Shown piece by piece: positions 26,520-37,300 of a stretch of 64,000 bases of DNA. The DNA lies in contig OX359191.1 of the NCBI GenBank assembly GCA_947172415.1, positions 4,092,001 to 4,156,000 of the forward strand, in the 5' to 3' direction. Under the pieces are notes generated by a model that saw only the letters and a program-made list of their open reading frames with translations, did not search any database and was not told the origin of the DNA. Source of the stretch: Chondrosia reniformis. Its lineage: Eukaryota; Porifera; Demospongiae; Chondrillida; Chondrillidae. The translations under genes and the position numbers were made by a program. How positions within the stretch are numbered: the stretch's first letter is position 1; each line of letters starts with the position of its first letter.

Positions 26520-26698
26520 CTTTTCGATAATCTTTTCAATTAAAGGAATCGTTCAGCTGTCGCCTTATATATAATGGCTTCTCGATGATATTATAATAAA
26601 TTACGTCAAGATATTTGAGCGTGATTTCACCACTACGACGTCATCAATCACGTCGCATTTGGGAGCAGCTGCCGAAGACAACGACTTCATAGGCAAAC
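26520..26698. promoter_or_regulatory. Putative bidirectional promoter of the CACTA accessory genes
   Basis: 179 bp separate two divergent start codons. The spacer has TATA-like runs, TATATATAATGG near 26566 and TATTATAATAAA near 26590, and several ACGTCA/GACGTCA-type sites (near 26603, 26636 and 26651). Their use is inferred from position only. Confidence 0.45.
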
Positions 26699-28866
26699 AT
26701 GACAAGTTCTGGTCGTCGCTTAAACGGATTTTATTCTTCTACTAGTACTCCTAGGTCAACTACGAGACCCACAATCGGTAGACAATCAGCGTTCAATCAC
26801 CCCACAACACCTCAAAATCAACATCATGAGCTGCAAAGTATTCAGGCAGGGAGCAGACAACCATTTCAACAACAGGTTTTAACTTCTTTAGAGAAGGTGG
26901 TTGAGCAGCAGAAGATGCTTCAGAAAAGTTTCAAGCTCTGGAGGATAAGACCAATATTTTAACTGCTATGCAGGAAAACCACAATAAAGGAAAAACACTT
27001 ATTCCTAAGGAGCTCTCTGTAAGTAAATTTGTATATATATAACTACAATAATTGAAATAAAAATTATATTAAATCAACTGGTTTGATATATGTACAACAG
27101 CTGGATTTATTATACTTCCTCCTGCCTGTCATAAACAGGGTGAAATAAAGCACTTGCACTCAAATGCTTCAAACCTATGTAATGGAAAATTAGGGTTAGT
27201 GGCAGGCATTTAGAATTTATATATAGCAAAGTAATTACAATTAATTGTCAATGAATGTCTACTATGTAGTTAATATTCTCCTCTGAGCTAGCTCAGTATG
27301 AGAACATGGCTCATGTTGTATCTACTGATGCTCGGCTAGCAGTTACACCAATTGTTTTAAAAGTTTTTAATTGAATGTCTACTAGATAGTACTCTCCTCC
27401 GAGCTAGCTCAGTATGAGAACATGGCTCAGGTTGTATCTACTGATGCTCGGCTAGCAGTTACACCAATTGTTTTAAAAGTTTTTAATTGAATGTCTAATA
27501 GATAGTACTGTCCTCCGAGCTAGCTCAGTATGAGAACATGGCTCATGTTGTATCTACTGATGCTCGGCTAGCAATTACACCAATTGTTTTAAAAGTTTTT
27601 AATTGAATGTCCACTAGATAGTACTCTCCTCCGAGCTAGCTCAGTATGAGAACATGGCTCATGTTGTGTCTACTGATGCTCGGCTAGCAGTTACACCAAT
27701 TGTTTTAAAAGTATTTAATTGAATGTCTACTAGATAGTACTCTCCTCCGAGCTAGCTCAGTATGAGAACATGGCTCATGTTGTATCTACTGATGCAGTTA
27801 GTAGGTATATAGATTCATATAAATGCTTAAATAATTGATAGTATAATATATACATGATTATTGAATGTGTACACATATTATATATATGGTATGTATTATG
27901 CTTCGGTACACTATGTACTATATACAGTTCAGTTAGCAAGAATACATGGCTCATGTTGTGTTTAGTGCATGAGACTTTGTTTTATATAGATATAAAGAAG
28001 CACACAATCAAGATGTGGCCACGTATTTGAGGAGACAAATTAAGGGTCATTTTAGGGACAAGTTTAGTGAGGCAATTATATCACGTAAGTTGGACTTAAA
28101 TTCAATCACAAAGTCATTAAATACTCTTTTCATAATTTCAATATAAAGGTGCTGTTTATAGGTATTACGAGTCTAGAAGGAGACTTGTACTAGATGAAAG
28201 GGACAGCAGGAAAGATATTTCAGAAGAAAACAAGGCAGTCACCAAAGTTTACAACAGGCAAAAAAGGGTATATATATGTTACCAATTCATCATCTAGTCT
28301 TGGATAAATTTATCCATATCTGTGATATATATCCATTCCTTAATAGTTGTTCCAGAGGAGGAGTACTGTATTAATGAAAGTAATGCTTGGAAAAAGCTAC
28401 CTATAAAATGTATGTCTCAGGAAGAGTCGGACTATGATGACAGAAATGAAGTAACTTTTACAGTTTCCTCGCCTTGTTGGAGATCAGAAGGTAGGTATCT
28501 AAATTAAACTGTATTTTTAAAGCAAAAGTGTAATTTCCATTTTCTATTATTATAGTCTTTCAAGCCTTTATCAAGAAGTTAGATAGAAGGCTGGAAAAAC
28601 TGCCCAAGAGCAGAGGAAATGGTCTGGTGAAACGTGTCCCAGGACCTACCAATCCTTCAGAGCCACCTAGGGGTACACCTGATTGGGTTATTAGTAGGAT
28701 TTGGCAAAATGGGGATGAAGAATTGGAAATTCAAAGAGAAAGTCTACCAGTTTCAGAAGTCGTGCCATCTCCTTCAGTAAACATTACTGCTGTTACGGCG
28801 CAAGATGATGTCATTGAAGATAACAGTTTTAGTTCTATGGACGAACTTCTTGGGGAGTGCTACTAA
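26699..28866 (+). pseudogene. Third CACTA gene, multi-exon, apparently frameshifted
   Basis: I do not recognise the product. The first exon starts at ATG 26699 (MTSSGRRLNGFYSS, Ser/Thr/Gln-rich) and is open to 26962. Near 26920 the coding sense shifts frame: EKFQALEDKTNILTAMQEN is readable in another frame up to a GTAAGT donor at 27019, so a 1-bp loss is likely. Later exons read well: about 27990-28084, 28149-28267 (RYYESRRRLVLDERD), 28347-28490 (EEEYCINESNAWKKLPIKC), then 28556-28866 (VFQAFIKKLDRRLEKL to a stop). Introns 28085-28148 and 28491-28555 keep frame. The joins at 27018/27990 and 28267/28347 do not, so another exon, a different splice site or decay is involved. The C-terminal part includes PDWVISRIWQNGDEEL. 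Probably a transposon accessory factor. Confidence 0.55.
27250..27795 (+). repeat. 116-bp tandem repeat in an intron, about 4.7 copies
   Basis: Units start at about 27250, 27371, 27487, 27603 and 27719; the last three intervals are exactly 116 bp. Each has GAGCTAGCTCAGTA, then ACATGGCTCATGT, then TACTGATGCTCGGCTAGC. The outer parts are imperfectly complementary and the middle is a 5-bp stem with a 3-base loop, so each unit can fold. A single decayed relative (ACATGGCTCATGTTGTGT) lies near 27943. Confidence 0.88.
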
Positions 28867-29402
28867 TAGCATTCACAAAGGACATAGAAATAGGTTTGCA
28901 TTTTTGAACTCAGTACATATATAGGTAGTACTGTACTAGCTGTTAACCTCTTTTATATTATCCATTTTATTACAAACATATTAATATTTAGAAGTTTATT
29001 TAATTCAGCTTTTTGATTTAATTTTGTATTTACAATTTATTCAATTTTCGTTATCACAACTTGTTAATTCTCTACATGTATATATATATATACGTGTACG
29101 CGAAGACGGGAGAATACAAAATAAGTATGATTACAGGCCTGTAGGAAGCATTAAAAATCATTATAAACACTATTTATAGTCGAATACGACGGCAAACATA
29201 CAAGACATATACGTTTAATAGACGGGTTTCTACACGATGCCGTCTACTTACCGTTTCCATACTGTTTCTGGGAAAGCGACACACGGTAAAAGACGATATC
29301 GTCTTTTCCGAGAAAACGGATTGTCTTCTGGCCGTCTTCTTTGAAAAGACGGGACATTTTCTGTAAACAGACGGTCCGTATACGTACGTAACTTTTCTTG
29401 TG
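28867..29402. promoter_or_regulatory. 3' sub-terminal repeat region of the CACTA element
   Basis: After the third gene, AT-rich sequence runs to about 29090. The final ~300 bp then carry many GACGG/CCGTC copies in both orientations (near 29106, 29189, 29222, 29240, 29334, 29348 and 29371). A perfect 20-bp palindrome centred on GATATC is at 29288-29307. The left end has fewer copies (near 22056 and 22102). In CACTA elements such sub-terminal repeats are where the transposase or its partner binds. Confidence 0.75.
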
Positions 29403-29467
29403 ATAGTACATACAACTAGAAACTAGTACATACAACTAGTATATATATAAAACTAGTACATTTAACC
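29403..29467 (-). repeat. Short remnant of minus-oriented satellite
   Basis: Continuation of the minus block that was split by the CACTA insertion; it includes the right ATA target duplication. Orientation switches to plus at about 29468. Confidence 0.85.
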
Positions 29468-31206
29468 AGTATATGTACTATCTATAATTACTAGGTATAT
29501 GTTTATTTACTAGTTATATGTAGTTGGTGTATGTACTAGATATATATCCTAGTTTTTTGTCCTAGTTGTATGGACTAATTGAATGTACTAATTGTGAATA
29601 CTAGCTGTATGAACTAGTTGTATGTATATACTAGTTGTGTGTACTAGTTTCATGTACTGGTTATATATATGTACTAGTTAATAGTTGTGTGAACTACTTG
29701 TACGACCTAATTGTAAATACTAGTTGTATGAACTAGTTATTTGTATATAATAGTTGTATGAACTAGTTAAACGTACTAGCTTTATGTATATATTAGTTGT
29801 ATGTACTGGTTTCTAGTTGTATATACTAGTTTCTAGTTGCATGTACTAGTTTTATGTACTAGTTATATATACTATATGGATGCACTATTCATATGTACTA
29901 GTTATATATTTATGTACTAATTATATGTAGTAGGTGTTTACTAGTTATAAGTCCTAGTTTTATGTACTCGTTCTATGTACTAGTAGTTGTATGAACTACT
30001 TGTATGTAATATGTTTATGTACTATTTATACGTACTAGTTATATTTTTATGTATTAGTTATATGTGGTAGATGTGTGTACTAGTTATATTTACTAATTGC
30101 AAGTACTAGTTGTATGTACTAGTTGTATGGACTAGTACTAGGTATATTTACTTCTTGTAGATACTAGTTGTATGTACTAGTTGTATGTATATACTAGTTG
30201 TATGTACTAGCTATGTACTGGTTGTATGTTCTAGTTGTATGTACTAGTTGTATGTACAAATGGTAGGTTCTCTTACTAGTTATACCAGGTGCTAGGAAGG
30301 TACTAGTTGTATGTAGAAGATACTAATTTTATGTACTACTTTTATGTACTAGTTGTATGTTATATTTATAATTACAAGGTATGTGTATTTACTAGTTATA
30401 TGTAGTAGGTGTATGTGCTAGTTGCATGTACTAGTTGCATGTAATAATTGTATGTAGTTGTATTCACTGGTTTTATGTACTAGTCTTAGTTATATTTAGT
30501 AGTTGTAGGTACTAGTTATGTACCTGTTGTATGTACTAGTTGTATGTATATACTAGTTATAAATAATAGCTATGCACTAGTTGTATATACAAGTTTTACG
30601 TTCTAGTATTATGTATTCGTTCTATGAACCAGTTGTATGTACTAGTTTATAGTTGTATTGTACTTGTTGTATGTACTAGTTTATAGTTGTATGTACTTGT
30701 TGTATGTACTAATTGTATGTAGTATGCGTATGTACTATTTTTAAGTGCCAGTTATATATGTATTTACTGGTTATATGTTTGTTTACTAGTTATATGTACT
30801 AGTTGTATGCACCAGCTGTATGTACTAGTTGTATGTACTATTCATAATAACTAGGTATATGTGTATTTACTAGTTAAATGTAGTAGATGTATGTATTAGA
30901 TATATGTCCTAGTTGTTTGTCCTAGTTGTATGGACTAGTTGAATGTACTAGTTGTATGTACTAATTGTATGTGCTAGGTGTGTGTACTATTTGGTATGTA
31001 CAAGTTGTATGTACTATTTCTATGTACTAGTTATGTACCAGTTGTATGTAATAGTTGTATCTATATACTAGTTGTTAATATTGTTTGTACTAGTTGTATG
31101 TACCAGTTGTATGTATATACTAATTGTAAGAACTAGCTATGTTCTAGTTGTATGTATATACTAGTTTGTTGTTTATGTAGTAGTTGTATATGCTAGTTTT
31201 ATGTAC

Positions 31207-31312
31207 TCACACTATGAAAAATCTAGGATACCATTTTCCTACGTCCTATATGTCTATTCTGTAAAAAGAGCCTATAGGGGAACTAAACCTAAAGAGAGCT
31301 TTTGGTTAGACT
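31207..31312 (+). repeat. Non-satellite fragment, copy 1
   Basis: About 105 bp that do not follow the satellite consensus (CTCACACTATGAAAAATCTA ... GAGAGCTTTTGGTTAGAC). A near-identical copy lies at 34196-34301, 2989 bp further on, with similar satellite before it. Two overlapping frames running through it (about 80 and 65 codons) are alike only because the fragment is duplicated. Confidence 0.85.
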
Positions 31313-34195
31313 ATGTACAAGTTGTATGTACTAGTTATGTACAAGTTGTATGTACAAGTTATGTACCAGTTGAACATACTAGTTGTATGTATATACTGGT
31401 TGTATGTAGTTGCTATGTACTAGTTGTATATACAAGTTGTATGTTCTAGTATTATGCACTCTATGAACTAGGTGTATGTACTATTTGATATGTACTAGTT
31501 GTATGTACTATTTCGATGTACTATTTATGTACCATTTGTATGTAATAGTTGTATCTATATACTAGTTGTTAATATTTGCTATGTACTAGATGTATATTCA
31601 AGTTGTATGTTCTATATAGTATTATGTACTAGTTCTATGAACTAGTAGTATTTACTAGTTTCTAGTTGTAAGTACTAGTTATATGTACTAGTTGTATGTA
31701 CTATGTTATGTACCAGTTGTTGATTCTTGTACTAGTTATACTATGTACTAGGTAGATATTATTTGTATGTACTAGATATTTGTTACATGTACTAGTTGTA
31801 TGAACTAGTTTTATGAATTAGTTGTGTGTACTCTTTATATGTACTAGTTATATGTACCAGTTATATCTACTAGTTTTATGTACTAGTGGTATGTACTAGT
31901 TATATTTACTAGCTGTATGTACTATTTGTGTACTAATTGTATGCAATAATTGTATGTACTAGTTGTAGGTTCTAGTACTACTTAAACTAGGTACTAGGGA
32001 GGGACTATATAGTTATATGCACTAGAAACTACTTGTATGTACTTGTTATATAAAGTAGTTATATGACCTAGTTGTATATACCAGTTGTATGTCCTAGTTG
32101 TATGTACCAGTTGTTTGTCCTAGCTGATTGTACTATTTACTAGTTATTTGTACTAATTTTATCTACTAATTGTATGTACAAGTTGCATGTACTAGTTGCA
32201 TGGAAATGTTGTGCGTTCTAGTTCAATGTACTAGTTGTATGTACTCGTTACTAGTTGTTAGTAGTAGTTGTATGTACTAGTTTTATGTACTAGTTCCAGT
32301 TATATGTACTAGTTGTAGGTACTAGTTGTATTTATTAGTTGCAAGTACGATTCATATGTCCTATTTCTATGTACTAGTTGTATGTACTAGTTAATAGTTG
32401 TATAGTCTAGTTGTATGTACTAGTTGTATGTACTATTTGTATATACTAATTGAATGTACAAATTGTATATACTAGGTGTATGTAGTAGTTGTATGTTCTA
32501 ATTTTTTGAACTAGTTCTATGTACTAGTCGTATGAACTAGTAATATTAACTAGCTGTATGTACTATTTGTGTGTACTACTTGTATGCACTAGTTGTATGT
32601 ACTAGTTGTATGTACTCAATACTATTTGTATGTACTAGTCGAATGTAGTAGGCATTTGTACTAGTTGAATGTATAAGCAGTGGGTAATTGTTGTATGTAC
32701 TAGTTATATGTACTAGTTGTATGTACTAGTTGTATGTACTATTTGTATGTACCAGTTGTATGTATTAGATGTTTTAACTAGTTTTAAGTTCTAGTACAAG
32801 TTTTACTAGGTACTAGGAATGAACTAGTTCTAAGAACTACTTGTTTGTTTGTGTGAACTAGTTTTCTGTACTAGTTGTATGTACTATATTTATGTACTAA
32901 TTATATGTGTAGGTGCTAGTCAAATGTAATAGTTATATGTACTAGTTATATGTACTAGTTGAAAGTACCAGTCGCATGTACTAGTAGTATATACTAATTG
33001 TAGGTTCTAGTCCTAATTATACTAGGGACTAGGGAGGTACTAATTGTATATACTAGACATTAGTTGTATGTGCTATTCATATGCACTAGTTGTATGTACT
33101 AGTTGTATGTATATACTAGTTGTATATACTAGCCCTGTACTAGTTGTAGGTTCTAGTTGTATGTACTAGATACTAGTTTTATGTACTAGTTGTATGTACT
33201 AGGTGTATGTACCAGTTATATTTACTATTTGTATGAACTATTTATATGTGTGTTTACTAGTTATATGTACTAGTTGTATGCGCTAGCTATATGTACTAGT
33301 TGTATGTACTATTTACATTTACTAGGTATACGTGTATGTACCAGATATATGTAGTAGGTGTATGAACTAGTTATATGTCATAGTTGTATGTACTAGTTGC
33401 ATGTACTAGTTGTTTGTACTAGTTGTATGTACTAGTCGCAAGTACTAATTATATTTACTAGTTACTAATTTTATGAACTAGTTGTGCCTACGAATTTTAT
33501 GTACTGCTTGTATGTACTAGTTGTATGTACTGGTTGTATGTATATACCAGTTGTATGTACTAGTTGAATGTAGTAGGTGTGTGAACTTGTTATATGTACT
33601 AGTTGAAAGTGCTAGTTGTATATATGTGCCAATTGTATGTACACGTTCTGTGTAGTAGTTGTATGTTTATACTAGTTGAATGTACTAGCTTTGAAATAGA
33701 TGTATGTTCTAGTTGTATGTACTAGATACTAGTTGCATGTACTATTTGCATGTACTAGTTGTACGTCCTAGTTGTATGTTCTAGTTGTATTTACTATCTG
33801 CATGTACTAGTTATATGTTTGTGTACTAGTTATATGTACTAGTTGCATGCACTAGCTGTATGTACTAGTTGAATGTACTATTTATATTTTCTAGGTATAT
33901 GTGTATGTACTCGTTCTATGAATTAGTTGTATGTACTAGTTTCTAGTTGTATATACTAGTTGTATGTAGTTTTTGTATGTACTAGTACTATGTACTGGTA
34001 CTAGTTATAATTACTAGATGTAGGTACTGGTTGTATGTAGTAGTTGGATGTAGTAGTTGTATGTACTATTTGTTAGTACTAGTTGTATGAACCAGTTGTA
34101 TGTATATACTAATTGTAAGTATTAGCTATGTTCTAGTTGTATGTATATATTAGTTTGTTGTATATGTAGGAGTTGTACATGCTAGTTTTATGTAC

Positions 34196-34301
34196 TCACA
34201 CTATGAAAAATCTAGGATACCATTTTCCTACGTGCTATATGCCTATTCTGTAAAAAGAGCCTATAGGGGAACTAAACCTAAAGAGAGCTTTTGGTTACAC
34301 T
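34196..34301 (+). repeat. Non-satellite fragment, copy 2
   Basis: Second copy of the fragment at 31207, differing at a few bases (GTGCTATATGCC against GTCCTATATGTC; TTACAC against TTAGAC). The upstream satellite (CTAATTGTAAG..TAGCTATGTTCTAG) is shared, so the fragment was carried along in a larger tandem or segmental duplication. Confidence 0.85.
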
Positions 34302-37300
34302 ATGTACAAGTTGTATGTACTAGTTATGTACCAGTTGAACGTACTAGTTGTATGTATATACTAGTTGTATGTAGTTGTGTGTACTAGTTGTATGTACTAG
34401 TTGTATGTACGTTTTGTATGTACTTGTTGGTTGTACTAGGTGTATGTACTATTTTTTAATACTAGTTATATGTGTATGTACTGGTTATATGTAGTAGTTG
34501 TATGTAACTTTTGTATATACAAGTTGCCTGTACTACGTGTATCCACTAGCTGTATGTACTAGTTGTAGGTTCTAGTACTAGTTATATTAGGTACTAAGTA
34601 GGCATTAGTTGTATGTACTAGTTTTTAGGACTATTTGAACATATTAGATGTATGTACTAGTTCTATGTACAAGTACTAGTAATATTAACTAGTTGTAGGT
34701 ACTGGTTGTATGTAGTAGTTGGATGTAGTAGTTGTATGTACTAATTGTATGTATTAGTTGTATGCACTAGTTTTATCTATATACTAGTTGTATGTAGTAG
34801 CTATGTACTAGTTGTATGTACTAGTTTCCTCTTTATGTAGCAGTTGTATATACTAGTTGAATGTTCTAGCTGTATATAGTAGTTGTATGAACTCGATACT
34901 ATGTTCCAATCAAATGTAGTATTTATATGTACTAGTTGAATGTATTAGTTGTATGTACTAGTGACTAATTGTATGTACTAGTTGTATGTACTAGTTTTTT
35001 GAACTAGTTGTAGAAGTTATACTAGGAACTAGGAAGGAACTTGTTCTATATACTACTTGTTTGTTTGTTTGAATTAGTTTTTTGTACTAATCCTATATAC
35101 TAGTTGTATGTACTAGTTGTATGTACTAGTTGTAGGTTGAAGTCCTAGATACTAATTGTGTGTACTAGTTGTATATACCCGTTGTATGTAATTGTACTAG
35201 TTGTTTGTACTATTTATATGTTTATGTACTAGGTATATGTACTACTTGTACGTACTAGCTGTATGTGCTGGTTGTATGTACTAATTCTATTTACTAGTTG
35301 TAAGTACTAATACTAGTTATATTTACTAGTTCTAGGTGCTAGTTGTATGTACAAGTTGTATGTGGTAGTTGTATGTGCTAATTGTATGTACTAGTTGGAT
35401 GTACTAGTTGTATGTATTAGTTGTATGAACTAGATATGAACCAGTTGTAAGTACAAGATGTATGCACTAGTTGTTTGTACTAGCTATATACTAGGTTTAT
35501 GAATTTGTTGTATGTACTAGTTGCGTGAATTAGTTGTACATACTAATATTATGTACTAGTTGAATGTACTCTTTGTATGTATATACAAGTTTTATGTCTA
35601 GTTAAATGTACTAGTGTTATGTATATACTCGTTGTATGGACTAGTTGTATGGACTAATTTCTTTTTGTATGTACTAGTTGTATGTAGTCTTTATATTTAC
35701 TAGGTATATGTGTATGAACTAGTTGTATTTAGTAGGTGTATGTACTAGTTATATATCCTACTTGTTTGTAATCGTTGTATGTTCACGTTGAATGTACGAT
35801 TTGTATGTACTATGTGTATGTACTATTTATAAGTACCAGTTTTATGTATGTAGTAGTTATATGTTTGTGAACTAGTTATATATCCTAGTTGTATGCACTA
35901 GCTGTATGTACTAGTTGTATGTACTATTTATAATTACAAGGTATATGTGTATTTACTAGTTATATGTAGTTGGTGTATGTACTAGTTATATATACTAGTT
36001 GTTTGTCCTAGTTGTATGTACTCAATACTATTTATATGTGCTAGTCGAATATAGTAGTAATTTGTACTAGTTGAATGTATAAGTAGTGTGTAATTGTTGT
36101 ATGTACTTATTAAATGAATGAACTAGTTCTATGAGCTACTTGTTTGTTTGTGTGAACTAGTTTTCTGCACTAGTTGCATGTACTATATTTATGTGCTAAT
36201 TATTTGTGTATGTACTAGTCATATGTACTAGTTATATGTACTAGTTGTATGTGCTAGTTGTATGTACTTGTGGTATATACTAGTTGTAGGTTCTAGTCCT
36301 AATTATACTAGGTACTAGGGAGGTACTAGTTGTATATACTAGACACTAGTTGTCTGTACTACTTGTATGTACTAGTTGTATGTACTAGTCGCATATACAA
36401 GTTATATGTACTAGTTACTAGTTGTATGAACTAGGTGTACCTATTAATTTTATGTACTGGTTGGATGAACTAGTTGTATGTATATACCAGTTGTATATAC
36501 TAGCTAAATGTACTAATTTTATATATATACTAGTTGTATATATTAGTTTCCAGTTGTATTTACTAGTTTTATGTACTTGTTGTATGTACTATGTGGATTC
36601 ACTATTTATTTGAACTAGTTATATTTTTATGTATTAGTTATATGTAATAGGTGTGTGTACTAGTTATATGTACTAGAACTAGCTATATTTACTAGTTTTA
36701 GGTACTAGTAGTATGTATTAGTTGTATGGAGGAGTTGCATGTCCTAATTGTATGTACAAGTTCTGTGTACTAGTTGTATGTATAAACTAGTTGTTATTAC
36801 TAGCTATGTACTAGTACATACACTAGTTGTATATACTAGATACTAGTTGAATGTTGCATACAACTAGTTGTAGGTACAAGTTGTATGTACTAGTTGTATT
36901 TACTATTTGTATGTTCTATTTATATATGTGTGTACTAGTTATATGTACTAGTTGTATGCGCTAGCTGTATGTAGTAATTGTATGTACTATTTACATTTAC
37001 TAGGTATACATGTATGTACTAGATATATATAGTAGGTGTATGTACTAGTTATATGTCCTAGTTGTTTGTACTAGTTGTATGTACTAGTTGAATGTACTAG
37101 TTATATGTACTAGTTACTAGTTGTATGTACTGGTTATATGTACTGGTTAATGGTTGTGTGAACTAGTTGTACGACCTAATTGTAAATAGTATGTACTAGT
37201 TGTATGTACTATTCATAATTACTAGGTATATATGTATGTACTAGTTATATGTAGTAGATGTATGTACTAGTTATATATCCTAGTTGTTTGTCCTAGTTAT

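Larger units (their letters stand above)
22034..29402 (+). mobile_element. Complete-looking CACTA (EnSpm-like) transposon, 7369 bp
   Basis: The left end reads CACAAGAAATTACGTA; the reverse complement of the right end reads CACAAGAAAAGTTACGTACG. Both are flanked by ATA (22031-22033 and 29403-29405), a 3-bp target duplication as expected for this superfamily. Joining the flanks restores continuous satellite. AAGACGG/CCGTCTT motifs are repeated inside both ends. The element carries a transposase with Transposase_21-type motifs, a coiled-coil gene and a third multi-exon gene. The termini are CACAAG rather than the classical CACTA. Confidence 0.9.

Noticed and set aside
31201..34387. Two similar plus-strand frames (82 and 65 codons) starting MYSHYEKSRIPFSYVL
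   Set aside because: They agree because the DNA fragment is duplicated, and each continues into satellite; there is no sign of coding constraint.
36422..36613. Short frame translating as YQLYILAKCTNFIYILVV-like sequence
   Set aside because: Translation of the 13-bp satellite. The core places a TAG stop in each frame, and only unit variants keep such frames open.
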